DNA of 64,000 nucleotides. It comes from Bacteroidota bacterium (GTDB lineage Bacteria > Bacteroidota > Bacteroidia > UKL13-3). Position 1 is the first letter of the stretch. Each line of letters starts with the position of its first letter. Below the pieces are notes generated by a model, which had not been told where the DNA came from, ran no database searches, and worked only from the letters and a program-made list of their open reading frames with translations. A program made the position numbers and the translations under genes. Shown one piece after another: positions 48,401 to 60,000 of this stretch. The stretch is taken from the NCBI GenBank assembly GCA_947457395.1, contig CANGVA010000002.1, positions 1 through 64,000 on the forward strand, written 5' to 3'.

Positions 48401-49231
48401 CTATGGAAGCAGGCGCATCTTTATCCTCACATCCCTGAGAGGCCTGTCGTTTTCATCGCGGGGTAAATTAGCGATAAAATCAACAACTTCCATACCTGAA
48501 ACTACTTCACCAAAAACTGTGTATTGCTTATCCAGGTGAGGTACGCCACCTGGTTTGATATACTGTTGTATCATTTGCGTGGTAAAATCCATCTGATAAG
48601 GCCTGAATAACTCATCTACTTGCGCTTTGAGTTTAAGTGAATATTGCACCAATCCTGCACTGTCACCGCGGAGATTATAATCCCCAAATTTATCCTTAAC
48701 TGAATCTGTAGCCATTATAACGGAGAGCAATGTCATTTTACCTGCATAGTTATACTCATTCATTACCTTGGTTAACTCTTTGGTTGACCAACGCTTGCCT
48801 GAAACGATATAAAATTGCCCGGCACTAGATGAGTAGTCAGAATCAGGGGTTCTGGCCGCTGCAAGCGCTCCGCGTTTATGGTAATACTCCGGTACAAACT
48901 CAGGCGGTATCTTATAGTCCAGATCTGTATCGCCCAGATTATCACCGGGTTTGGCTTTGCGTGAGTTGGGATCTCCGGCCTGAATCACAAATTCAGGAAT
49001 AGCACGGTGAAATAAGAGACTATCGTAATAACCCGCCCTTACCAACTGAATAAAATTATCACGATGGCGAGGTGTTTTGTTATACAATTTAATAATAATT
49101 TTACCATAAGTGGTGCTTATTTCCACCTTTTGTTCAGATGTTGCTTTGCTTTCTGATCGGCCTTGCGCAAGCACATCATTTCCGGCAATGCACAAAAAAA
49201 TAGCTATTAAAAAAGTAACCTTGCGTATCAT
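48401..49231 (-). CDS. Periplasmic cyclophilin-type peptidyl-prolyl cis-trans isomerase
   Basis: The 276-residue protein starts at the ATG before its signal peptide (MIRKVTFLIAIFLCIAG); a TTG three codons upstream is less likely. The cyclophilin core has VEISTTYGKIIIKLYN, NFIQLVRAGYYDSLLFHRAIPEFVIQAGDPN and SSAGQFYIVSG. It is split by a ~95-residue insert (about 165-240) before the last core segment YTVFGEVVSGMEVVDFIA. It folds exported proteins, and its pairing with DUF5686 suggests outer-membrane assembly, though that is inference. Confidence 0.93.
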   Translation of the reverse strand: MIRKVTFLIAIFLCIAGNDVLAQGRSESKATSEQKVEISTTYGKIIIKLYNKTPRHRDNFIQLVRAGYYDSLLFHRAIPEFVIQAGDPNSRKAKPGDNLGDTDLDYKIPPEFVPEYYHKRGALAAARTPDSDYSSSAGQFYIVSGKRWSTKELTKVMNEYNYAGKMTLLSVIMATDSVKDKFGDYNLRGDSAGLVQYSLKLKAQVDELFRPYQMDFTTQMIQQYIKPGGVPHLDKQYTVFGEVVSGMEVVDFIANLPRDENDRPLRDVRIKMRLLP

Positions 49232-49341
49232 ATGCGGCAAATTATAATAAAGTTATGAAAATTCATGGCGTTCGGGTATCATCTTTACAGGCTTTGGCAT
49301 TCGTTCAGCATGTATGATGTATTTATTGCCTGTTTGGTTGC

Positions 49342-49710
49342 TTAAAGGGTATCTAAAATTCCTTCTTCATCAAAATATTTAACAACCAACTTTTTTAACA
49401 GGCTTTCCTGCTTCAGCAAATCGGCATAGGGTAGTTTTTTCAATTCGTCATAATGAGGCCAGCCATCTTCGTCATGATGAGAAAGGCGATAATAACCATC
49501 ATAACTCAGCAGCTTGCATGTAGCCACATGCATCAAATCCATTTTCTCATCTTTGGTATAATTTCTGTTTTGGCCAAGCTCCCTTACACCTATCAAAAAA
49601 AGCAAGCCATTCATATCCGGTTTCTTATCAAATTGCTTTTTTAGCCCGAAAATGATTTTATACCATTTCATCTTGGTTTCCTCATCCAGTTCAAACAATT
49701 CTTCTTCCAT
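49342..49710 (-). CDS. Conserved hypothetical protein
   Basis: The 122-residue acidic soluble protein begins MEEELFELDEETKMKWYKIIFGLKKQFDKKPDMNG. It contains LGQNRNYTKDEKMDLMHVATCKLL and DEDGWPHYDE segments that look conserved. I do not recognise a domain; an all-helical fold is likely. It is divergent from the lamin-tail gene. Confidence 0.8.
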   Translation of the reverse strand: MEEELFELDEETKMKWYKIIFGLKKQFDKKPDMNGLLFLIGVRELGQNRNYTKDEKMDLMHVATCKLLSYDGYYRLSHHDEDGWPHYDELKKLPYADLLKQESLLKKLVVKYFDEEGILDTL

Positions 49711-49763
49711 AACAAGTTGCGAATTAACACCAACATTGTAAAACTTTGTTATATTTAAACCCG

Positions 49764-52700
49764 ATGAATAAACATTTTATTGTAATTATTTTTCTGTGTT
49801 TATTGCAATCAGCTTTCGCTCAGCTCAATGAAAGCTTTACGGATGGTGATTTTTCCTTAGGCCCTACTTGGCAGGGCGATGATTCCTTATTTCGGGTAAA
49901 CGCTTCCTTGCAACTGCAAAGTAGTGGCACTGCAGGTACTTCAAAAGATATTTATTTAGGTACCCCTTGTACCATTGCGCAAGGTGAGTGGCGATTCTGG
50001 GTAAGGTTTAATCTGAGTCCTAGTACGGCCAATTTCTGCCGATACTACCTGATGAGCGACAACCTTAACCTGAAAGGTGCATTAAATGGATACTATATAC
50101 AATTGGGGGGAATAAGTGGTAACAACGATTCACTAATGCTAATGAAGCAAAAAGGAAACATAGTTACTCAAATTATTGGTGGCAGAAGAGCTACTGTAGC
50201 CAAAGCAAATAATGTGGTAGGCATACGTGTGCTGAGAAACGCATCCGGCAACTGGCAATTGTTTAGCGATACGCTTGGAGGAAATAATTATGTTGCAGAA
50301 GGTAGCGGAACTGATAATGAATTCACATTCTCAGCTTATACCGGGTGGTTTATCAAGTTCACCTCTTCAAATATCACCAATTTCTTTTTGGATGATGTTT
50401 ATACGGGCCCTGTGATTGCAGATAATACCCCACCTGTTATTGACAGTATTGGTATAATAAATTCAAATACGCTACGCATTAAGTTCTCTGAAGCTATTGA
50501 AGTTAACTCAGTAACCGATGTTGTGAATTACACCATCAATAATGGTATTGGTAATCCTATTTCTGCAGATACCGAACCAGGAAATAACCAAGTTGCTGTG
50601 CTCTCGTTCTTTTCAACATTCACAAATAAAAGTAATTATACCATTAGCATATCCGGCATAAGAGACCAAGCAGGGAATACCATGCAGCCTACTCAACGCA
50701 ACTTTATATATTATGTACCCGCGGCTGAAGATGTGTTGATTTCTGAATGGATGGCAGATCCCTCGCCACCGGTTATTTCGCTTCCCGAGCAAGAGTTTAT
50801 TGAGTTACATAACCAAGCAGGCATTCCAATTAATCTTAAAAACTGGTCCGTATCAGATGGAGCCGCTAGTGCTATGCTGCCTGAAATTGTTATTCCTGCC
50901 GATAGTTTTATTATTCTTTGTGCAGCAGCACAGGTATCAGCATTTACTCCATATGGCCTTGTGGCGGGCATTAATGGATTTCCCTCATTAAATAATGCGG
51001 GTGATGCCATCATACTTAAATCTCCTGCAGGTAATATCATTCATCAGCTAAACTATGACCTTAGCTGGTATAATGACGCAACCAAAGTTGATGGCGGTTG
51101 GAGCATAGAATTGATTAATCGCAACAGGATCTGTTCAGGCAGGCAAAACTATACTGCGTCCATTGCTGCAAACGGTGCAACACCCGGCAAGAAAAATAGC
51201 GTATGGGAGAACACCATTGATAGCACAGCTCCACAGATAAAAAAAGTTATTTGTAAAAGCCCTAATGAAATTATTCTGGTTTTAAATGAGGGTGCAGATT
51301 TTAGTAGTATTGGCACATCTGTTATTGCAATTAATAATGGCATTAGTATAGCATCTAAAAGTAGCATTTCAATACAAAACGACAGCCTACTGTTGTTGTT
51401 AAACCCTTTACTGCAAAATAAGCAGACCTATATCATAACCATGAATGGCATAAGGGATTGCAAGCAAAATAGCTCCATCAACACTCAGGCTACATTTACT
51501 TACTTCCAGTCTGATACAGCTAAAACATATGATGTATTGCTAACCGAAATAATGGCAGATCCGGACCCGAGAATAGGTTTACCCGCTGCTGAATACGTTG
51601 AATTATATAACCGCAGCTCCAGAAATATCTCGCTGAAAAACTGGCAACTCAGAGATGCAACCGGAGTGGTATTATTGCCTGACTTGTTATTGCTGCCTGA
51701 TAGTTTTATTGTCTTATGTGCACCAAATAATGCGTCACTGTTTTCAGGAATGAGCAATGTTGTGGGCTTAAATAATTTTCCATCGTTATCTAATGACGGG
51801 GAAACAATAAGCATAAGAAATGCAGATGGCAAGGTAATACATGCCGTTAGCTATTCCTCGTTGTGGTACCGGAATAATTTGAAAAAAGATGGGGGTTGGA
51901 GCCTTGAAATGATAGACGTAAAAAATCCTTGTGGCGAAGCCGGCAACTGGCAAGCCAGTCAAAGCAACAAAGGTGGCACACCGGGTCGAAACAATAGCGT
52001 GCGTAGCAATAATCGTGATTTATTGGCTCCGGAATTAATCAGGGTTTATCCTGCAGACAGCAGCCAACTTATATTATATTTTAGTGAATCGCTCGATTCA
52101 AACACCATCTACCGTATACAACATTATCAATTTAATCCTGCACTATCCTTTACTGCACTTTCAGCGGTTGCCCCGCATTTTAAAGAGGTAAGCATCAACC
52201 TTTCATCAGCCCTGCAAAAAAATATTATTTACCGTTTAATTACCGACTCTATAGCCGACTGTGCAGGCAAACTCATTCAAACAAAAGATTATGCAGACTT
52301 TGGTTTACCTGAACCATTTGCCCCTGGTGAACTGATAATAAATGAATTGCTCTTTAACCCTAAAACCGGAGGAAGCGATTTTGTTGAACTTTATAATAAT
52401 AGCAATAAGGTAATTGATTTAAAACAATTGCGCATAGCAGATACGGATGACAGGGATAGTCTGAATAATATTTATTCAGTTGCACCTTCAGGGTATATTG
52501 TTTTACCTGAACAATATATTGTGCTAACAGAAAATCCGGATATCATTGTGTTGAATTATTTTGGGGCAGACAGGCTAAAAATGATTCAAACTAGTTTGCC
52601 ATCTCTTAATGATGATGAAGGCAATTGTGTCATAGCAGATGCTGCAGGTTTAAGATATGATCAGTTTAATTATGATGATGATTTGCACTTTGCTTTGCTG

Positions 52701-53162
52701 GATGATAAAAACGGTGTGAGTTTAGAGCGCATAGACTATAACAGACCTTCCAATGATCGTACCAACTGGTCCTCTGCTGCTGCTACATCAGGCTATGCTA
52801 CCCCTACAAAAAAAAATTCGCAATACTTACAATCAAATGCAGGTAGTGCTGTGTTATCCCTGTCTTCTGAAATATTTTCACCTGACGGAGACGGTTATCA
52901 GGATCTACTAAACATCTATGTAAAAACTCCTGCAACCGGATACACCGGAACGCTATCTGTTTATGACAATCATGGGCGTATGGTAAAACAACTGATGCGC
53001 AATGATATACTGGGCACCGAAAACACTATTAGCTGGGATGGCATCACTGACAGGAATGAAAAAGCACCTATTGGCATCTACATTATTTATCTGGAAGCAT
53101 TTAATTTAAAAGGCAATACTATCAAAGAAAAAATAACCGTAGTAGTGGGTGCAAAACTTTAA
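49764..53162 (+). CDS. Secreted lamin-tail domain surface protein
   Basis: The protein has 1132 residues from the ATG before the signal peptide (MNKHFIVIIFLCLLQSAFAQ); an in-frame TTG six codons upstream is unlikely. An N-terminal concanavalin-like domain is followed by three repeats of an SbsA-like Ig domain (TPPVIDSI, TAPQIKKV, LAPELIRV starts) and a lamin-tail domain (LISEWMADP, LLTEIMADP, LIINELLFNP starts). The C-terminus is a FlgD-like Ig domain (FSPDGDGYQDLL...SWDGITDRNEKAPIGIY), a layout of T9SS type B-like cargo. The function is probably structural or adhesive. Confidence 0.93.
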   Translation: MNKHFIVIIFLCLLQSAFAQLNESFTDGDFSLGPTWQGDDSLFRVNASLQLQSSGTAGTSKDIYLGTPCTIAQGEWRFWVRFNLSPSTANFCRYYLMSDNLNLKGALNGYYIQLGGISGNNDSLMLMKQKGNIVTQIIGGRRATVAKANNVVGIRVLRNASGNWQLFSDTLGGNNYVAEGSGTDNEFTFSAYTGWFIKFTSSNITNFFLDDVYTGPVIADNTPPVIDSIGIINSNTLRIKFSEAIEVNSVTDVVNYTINNGIGNPISADTEPGNNQVAVLSFFSTFTNKSNYTISISGIRDQAGNTMQPTQRNFIYYVPAAEDVLISEWMADPSPPVISLPEQEFIELHNQAGIPINLKNWSVSDGAASAMLPEIVIPADSFIILCAAAQVSAFTPYGLVAGINGFPSLNNAGDAIILKSPAGNIIHQLNYDLSWYNDATKVDGGWSIELINRNRICSGRQNYTASIAANGATPGKKNSVWENTIDSTAPQIKKVICKSPNEIILVLNEGADFSSIGTSVIAINNGISIASKSSISIQNDSLLLLLNPLLQNKQTYIITMNGIRDCKQNSSINTQATFTYFQSDTAKTYDVLLTEIMADPDPRIGLPAAEYVELYNRSSRNISLKNWQLRDATGVVLLPDLLLLPDSFIVLCAPNNASLFSGMSNVVGLNNFPSLSNDGETISIRNADGKVIHAVSYSSLWYRNNLKKDGGWSLEMIDVKNPCGEAGNWQASQSNKGGTPGRNNSVRSNNRDLLAPELIRVYPADSSQLILYFSESLDSNTIYRIQHYQFNPALSFTALSAVAPHFKEVSINLSSALQKNIIYRLITDSIADCAGKLIQTKDYADFGLPEPFAPGELIINELLFNPKTGGSDFVELYNNSNKVIDLKQLRIADTDDRDSLNNIYSVAPSGYIVLPEQYIVLTENPDIIVLNYFGADRLKMIQTSLPSLNDDEGNCVIADAAGLRYDQFNYDDDLHFALLDDKNGVSLERIDYNRPSNDRTNWSSAAATSGYATPTKKNSQYLQSNAGSAVLSLSSEIFSPDGDGYQDLLNIYVKTPATGYTGTLSVYDNHGRMVKQLMRNDILGTENTISWDGITDRNEKAPIGIYIIYLEAFNLKGNTIKEKITVVVGAKL

Positions 53163-53178
53163 GCGAATTCATCTTGAA

Positions 53179-53856
53179 TCAGTCCTTCTTGCCATCAATG
53201 ATAACCACAATTTCTCCCTTAGGAGGATTTGCTTCAAAATGATTAACCGCTTCTATCAAAGAGGAATTAACTGTTTGTTCAAACATTTTGGTAAGTTCTC
53301 TTGAAACAGAGACCACTCGGTCTTCACCGAAAAATTCAACCAATTGTTTAAGTGTTTTAATTAACCTGTGAGGCGCTTCATAAAGTACTATTGTTCTTTG
53401 CTCAGAGGCAAGTTCTTTTATTTTGGTTTGGCGACCCTTTTTTTCAGGTAAAAATCCTTCGAATACGAATGAATCACATGGCAAACCACTTTTAACAAGC
53501 GCAGGGACAAATGCTGTTGGGCCCGGCAAGCACTCTACATCAATGTTATTTCGTAAGCATTCCCTCACAATTAAAAATCCCGGATCTGAAATACCTGGCG
53601 TACCCGCATCACTCACCAGCCCAATTGTTTTACCTGCCTGAAGTATATTAATCACCCGCTGCAATTCTCGGTGTTCGTTGTGCTGGTGATAAGGCTGCAT
53701 TTGTTTTTCAATGTTCAAGTGCTGCAAGAGTTTAATAGTATGGCGTGTATCTTCAGCCAAAAGCAAATCAACCTCCTTTAATATGCGAATGGCTCTCAAT
53801 GTAATATCTTCGAGATTGCCAAGCGGTGTGGGAATGATGATTAGCTTACCTGTCAT
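53179..53856 (-). CDS. rsmI: 16S rRNA 2'-O-ribose C1402 methyltransferase RsmI
   Basis: The 225-residue SAM-dependent enzyme carries LIIIPTPLGNLEDITLRA at the N-terminus, AEDTRHT, GLVSDAGTPGISDPGF and LPGPTAFVPALVKSGLP, all landmarks of RsmI. It modifies C1402 of 16S rRNA. It is convergent with the lamin-tail gene, 16 bases apart. Confidence 0.96.
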   Translation of the reverse strand: MTGKLIIIPTPLGNLEDITLRAIRILKEVDLLLAEDTRHTIKLLQHLNIEKQMQPYHQHNEHRELQRVINILQAGKTIGLVSDAGTPGISDPGFLIVRECLRNNIDVECLPGPTAFVPALVKSGLPCDSFVFEGFLPEKKGRQTKIKELASEQRTIVLYEAPHRLIKTLKQLVEFFGEDRVVSVSRELTKMFEQTVNSSLIEAVNHFEANPPKGEIVVIIDGKKD

Positions 53857-54018
53857 GCCTGCAAGATAAAGAAAAGGTAGAAGGTGTTGCCAGCAAATCT
53901 AAAAACAAAGCCTAATAAAAATCAGGTGCTATTGAGAAAACTGCAAGGATATAACAACTAGTTATTCATTGTTGAAAGTCATGTTTTACCGTGGTTAACT
54001 TTTAATAATTAGTATAAA
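53857..54018. other. Short intergenic spacer
   Basis: Between rsmI and the terminator of the PKD gene there is only AT-rich sequence with no gene or exact promoter box. Confidence 0.5.
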
Positions 54019-54043
54019 AAAAGCCCGGATTAACCGGGCTTTT
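54019..54043 (-). terminator. Intrinsic terminator of the sigma operon
   Basis: AAAAGCCCGG and CCGGGCTTTT form a ten-base stem with loop ATTAA. On the minus strand it lies 17 bases after the PKD gene stop and ends in a T-run. Confidence 0.9.
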
Positions 54044-54060
54044 AATTTAGATATTAGCGT

Positions 54061-57000
54061 TTACTTAATGAGTGTAACGGTACCTGTAACTGTTACAGGA
54101 TCCTGTGCTCTAAGCTGATAATTAAATATGAAGTAGTAAACACCTGCAGGGCATTCGCCACCATCATTCATATCTTTTCCGTTCCAGGTCTTTTTACTGT
54201 CTTTGCTCTCAAAAACCTTATTACCCCAGCGGTTAAAGATTTGCAGATCATATTTATCCTCTCCCTCAATTTCAATTACAAAATTGTCATTGCTGCCATC
54301 ACCGTTAGGCGAAAACACATTCGGTATTTTAATCTTAGTTAAAAATCTGTTACTAATAATTTTACATACCGTATCTGCGCAATCAGCCGGAGGTTCGATA
54401 TGCCAAGCTTTTAAGCAGATTTTAAAGTCACCCGTATCGTTTTTGAAATCTACTTCAAAATCCATATCACTAAGGTTACCCATTTTAGGATTTGATCCAC
54501 CTTTTATTTCACCATCAACCGGCACGTAGATGCTGCCATCTGATTTATACAATGTCCACTCAAACACATCGGAATTTTGAACCGGAGTATTGGTTGTATT
54601 TTTCATCAGATATTTAGCTGAATTTGGATCTACGCGCACCGTATCAAATGCCGGTGTTGGTTTTACAACACTGATATATGATGTATCGCGCACCTCGCAA
54701 TTTCTCTCAGCACCCGCAGGTATCTGCAATGGATCGAAACCTCTTGGTATCGAATGAATCTGGAAACGTCCTACACTATCAAACCTAAAGGTCACAAAAT
54801 CAGGTGCAGCTTGATTTCTGCTCACACTATCAATAGCTGACATATCTGTATTATTGTAACGTTTGTAAACGAATCTGTTAAAGGCGTTATCAGAAGTATT
54901 TCTAAACTTAGCCTCTGTACCTACGCACACTATTGTGTCATCCGGACTCAATTCATTATTGAATTTTTTAACATAAATTTTTATTGGCTGATTATACAAC
55001 TGCCCTGTTAGCGGATCTGTTGTTGTATCTGGGAATATTGCGGGCAAACAAGTTACCGGATTAGGGAACTTAGCATCGCGACCAACTGCCAAAATTTGGA
55101 ACACACCAGAATCTTGATAAACGTGTTCAACCGTATCGCGTCTACCCAAAACGGATAGCGGGTTGCTACCCGGATCACCCCAATAAATAATTGTTTCTAC
55201 GGTTGGTGTGTCTGATGGATCCTGCATTCCAATTGAGTCGGCAAGGTTCCAGATTCTTACACGTAAAGGTGCACATCCGAGTGTATCTGACAACAACTTA
55301 AACCTTGGCCTAGGTCCTTTTATAAAAATGGTTTCATAAGCGGAATCTGCGCAACCTTGCTCTGTAACAACTTTTAGTTTTACTTTAAACTCCCCATTTG
55401 ATTTATATGGCCATGTTGCTTTGATAGGTCTAAAAATATTTTGTCCATCAGGAGTTATGGTATCGTTTTTGTCCTCGCCAAACCACCAATAGTTTAATTT
55501 TATTTTATCAAGTGTTTGGCCACCTGTTAGCAGATATGAAGAATCACCTACTGCGAATACTTCAGCACAATTGAAAACCTTCTTGGCAAGTTCCATCTTC
55601 ACCATCGGCTTAACAATGTTTACCCAGCGTACGCATGTATCCCAGAAACCTAAGCTATCGCGGGTATACATCTTCACTGCGTAGCGACCGTAATCGAGAT
55701 ATTGGTGTGTTGGGCTTACACCTTCATAAATTGGTGAGCCGTCTCCAAAATCCCAATACATGCGTTCCCTGCGAGTAGTATCAACTCGAAGCGTAATATT
55801 ATATGCATCACCTGGAGGTAGTCCGGGTAATGGCACAACAGTTCCTGTTGGATTATACCTGAACATCGGGTTAGGGAATGTTCCTTTTACTTCTGGCAGT
55901 TTGCCGTCTTCAAAGCGCCAGAAATCTGCAGTATCAATCAGGAAATTACATCCAAAACCAGGCATCAGCAGCACATCTTTTACTGCAACTGCATCATAAC
56001 CATAATTAGGGTCTGTTGTGAGTCCCAAAGGTCTGATATCTCTACTGATGGTTCTGCCCGGGCCTGGAGGGTTATTACAATTACTTTTCGCGCAATCATA
56101 TCTCCAGTACCTCACCGAGTCATCAAAGTGAATGGGCTCATTTGCGCAGAATACAGTATCCTCTACACCTCTTGAGTCTTTAATAAAGAAGGTATCAATT
56201 ACTCCAATAATTACCGGTATTGCAAAAAACTGCTGGCAATTTTGCCTGGTTACAATCAGGTGAACTATGCTATTCCACTCAGATTGATCATTACTACCCG
56301 TGGCCTCCCAACTTGACCTGACAAATTTGTGTGTAATTGGCAGGAACATCATGGATGTATCTGCTATGTAAAATGGAGGATTGACTTTGGGAGCACCGGT
56401 ACACCAATCTACCAGATCGTAATATACGTTGGTAAATAATCCCGGTGTTCTTGGTTTTAAACCATTGGTGGCACCAACACCTGAAGCACGAATCGGAAAA
56501 ACTGTTGAATCCATGAGCACACAATTGCCACCAAAACAATCAAAATTATATCTAACCCTACGGATTCCCTTTTCGTAAAATGAGTTGGTAACGCCAGACC
56601 CATTATACCAGAAAGAGTCAACTGTTTGTGTTGCATCACCCCAATCCCAAATACTATAAGCAATACTATCCATGATACTATCAAGGTATAGTACCGTAAT
56701 ATCATCACCTTTACCTCTGTAGCGGCAGGTTCCTGCCTGGAATGGTGTAATACTTGAATAGCGAGGTATTACAGGCTGCGAGGCAGGGAAAACGTCAAAT
56801 TGTGCTTCTAAGTTTAAAATACGTAGGAAGTTGTGATACCATACTGTATTGGTTTTATTATTGGCATGGTTGCAATCAAAATATTTAACATCCAGATGGG
56901 TGCCATTTGCCTGTGGAACGGTATCGCCATACGCAAAGTTATATACTACGAACTGAGGCTGATTAGGATCTACAGGGCTAGGTGGACTCTGTGGCGCAGG

Positions 57001-60000
57001 AGGTCCAGGATTAGCAGGCATACCCACTATAAACGGATCAGTAGATAACTGAAAGATAGGTGTTGTGGTGATCTGAGCTGAATTCTGAATGAAATTCGCT
57101 CTTGGCATGGTAACCGTATTCTCCTTGCAACCGCAACCTATTTGTAAACCTACTGTAATCCATCCGCCAATTGTATCTGCCGGAGGTGGGAATTGGAATG
57201 CCGAGGCAGGGCCTGCATTATATCCAAAGTGCCATACCATACTTGTTCCACGAGCATTTGTCCATGGACAACCAGGCCTAGGGGCAGCGTTAGGACATGT
57301 GTTAAAATTTGGTCTGATTAATCCCCCTGGGGTCGTTCCCCCCCTATAACCAGTCCAGGCGTCCAAATCACAAGGGGTATTGTCTTTTCTATCGGCAAGA
57401 GAGTCAATGTTTAATAAGATATGTGTTTGGCCGCAATTTGGCGTAACACCAGGATAACTGCCAATACCGGCAAGGCTTAAATCAATGCGTGCTCCCAGAC
57501 CTGTGGTTAGGTCACCGGGGCACTCTTTACCACCTTTTGCAAAACCATAAGCAGTAGCTTTTCCAAGTGCCAACTGTACAGTACCTTCACCATTACAATC
57601 AAAGTTATCAATAGATAAGCTGTCATCAACCAACAGGTTATTGGCATTAAGGCCTTTTGCCCTGTATGGATTGCCTGACTCATTATTTAACGTATCTGCC
57701 ATTTTAAGACGAACCGTTAAACAACGCTGCACCATTCTGGTAAATGTATATTTATGGAACGTCATAGTGCTTCCTGGTAACATATCTCCTGCTGCTACAG
57801 AGTAGGTTTGCCCATTTCTATTATAAGTAACAGAGTTTGGACCAGGAGTTGGAAACGCCCGCAACTGGCCTCCATTTAATATTACATAATCTCCCCTAAG
57901 ATGTGCAAAAGGATCTGGTAAATTACGAATATTGATTTGCTGGTCTACCTGAATCTGATCGGGCCAAAACTGACCCGGTTGTGGTAAGTTATCTACCCTT
58001 GCCCAAGGTTGGCCATAATAAGTACCCTGAACATTGGTGATACGGTTGTTTACCGGGTCCCAAAATTTTTGCCCACCTGACGTAGCCTCTGTTTGCCAAT
58101 CTTTGCCGGTGAGGTACCAGTTGTATACACTATCCCAGTTGGTGTAACTATGGCGAGGTAATGAATCGTGAGAGAATTTACAATTAACCTTACCGGGGAA
58201 AATTTGCCTATTATGAATGAAAAAGTGATTACTGTTTCTATCCTGCTCCAGTGCATTTAAAAACACAAAGCGTGGAGGATTAGGGGGATTTATAACCGGG
58301 AAATATCCAGGTTTAGGCTCTGAAAAAGAAGTACAACGGGGGGCATAATCATCATCAAAATCCCAGCGCATCCAAAGTTTGCGCGACTTAAATGTCATAG
58401 AAGTATTTACAAAATCAACCGTGTAATCGGGTCCGCACTGATTTTTTTGCCAAGGCTTTAACAATACAGGTGGTGGGCTCGTTTTTTCAATTCTAGCAAA
58501 CGGACCTATAACAGAAACACCATATGCTAACTTATCCATTGCGTCAAGAATTGGTGTGTATAACAACAAGGTATCGGTAACACCTCCGGTTATCGGATCA
58601 ATTATTAGATTGCTCTTAGGCATCCAAACAATTGGTTTAGAATAACGACCCTTGTATGGATAAACAGTGTCTCCACTGTGAATTAATTTTCTGTCAAAAG
58701 GTTGATAAATAAGTTGAACGAAATTTCCTCTTGGTACAATAAGTGTATCGCCCAGTTGAGTTATTGGTGTAAACTTAGATATGTAAACAACCAACCCAAA
58801 AGTGTCTCTATAGCGGTAAATGCTGTCTCCAATCTCAGGCAAAAAATATTGTTCAAAGCCTGCAGATCTTATTAACATAACAGAATCTCGTCTACCTTTT
58901 ACTCTGTCTAAGAGCATGGTATATGTAGTATCCTGAGGGTCTACCACTTGTGTTGGAGGAACACCATATGGATTTGCTCCCCAATCATTATCTGCAGGTG
59001 CAAATCCGGATGGGGTTAGAATACTATCAAATCGTGATCTGGTTACGATAGCTGAATAATATGGAATAACACCTGGGCAAACTCTTTTAATAATTAGCTT
59101 CGGAAAGAAGGTACCCATAGCAGAAAATGCATGGCAAACGCTGAATGCACTTGAGTCCTCATTTCGCATAGTTGGGTCGTTTGGATCACCAAAATCCCAC
59201 ACAAAGTCTCCTGTTCCAGGAGCAAGGAAAGTCATAGGCGTAACCTTAAAGCAAATTTCTGTGCTGCTGAAACTTTGCACGCAAACAGTATCTGCATCCT
59301 TACCAAGCGTAGAGTCTCTTTTAAATGTTGTTATATCCAAATCATATACAATGTTGTCTGGAAGTGGCTTGGATGTATTAGAGAATGTTTTCCTTAAAGA
59401 ATCCGTACAATCTGTTAAATCTGTTACTGCCAGCTTTGGATTAAATGGGCCTTTGGTAAAATAGCAATGCGTAATAGTATCATAACTAAAAGAATCGTTT
59501 TTTGTGGTATTGGCATAGAACTGACCATCACCAAAATCCCATCTGTAAGCTTTTGCCTTGTGACGAGGAGCCGCACTCAAGTTTCTGAATTTATAGCAAG
59601 AGTTAAAACATGGACCTGACAACATATTCCAATCAAAATCAATCTGGTTATTTTGATTCACTGTTACTGCTCCAGCCATTATTGTGTCTTTGCGACAACC
59701 TTTGGTGTCTACTGCTCTAAGGAACACATCAAAGGTACCGGGGAAAGTATATGAATGACATGTTACATTATTATTTTTGGTTGTATCAGAACGTGCATCA
59801 CCCCAGTTCCAAAAATATAAATCTATAGGATTGCTTGGTATCTGCGGATTCTGTATGCTATTATTAACAAAACAAATATTATTTCCCCTAAAACATTGTG
59901 TTAATGGGGTTCCGGAAGCAGGCATAGGGATTGGTAAATGATATACATCAAATGTAAAATCATTAGAAGTGACGGTTGCATTATTACTTAACTGCACAAT

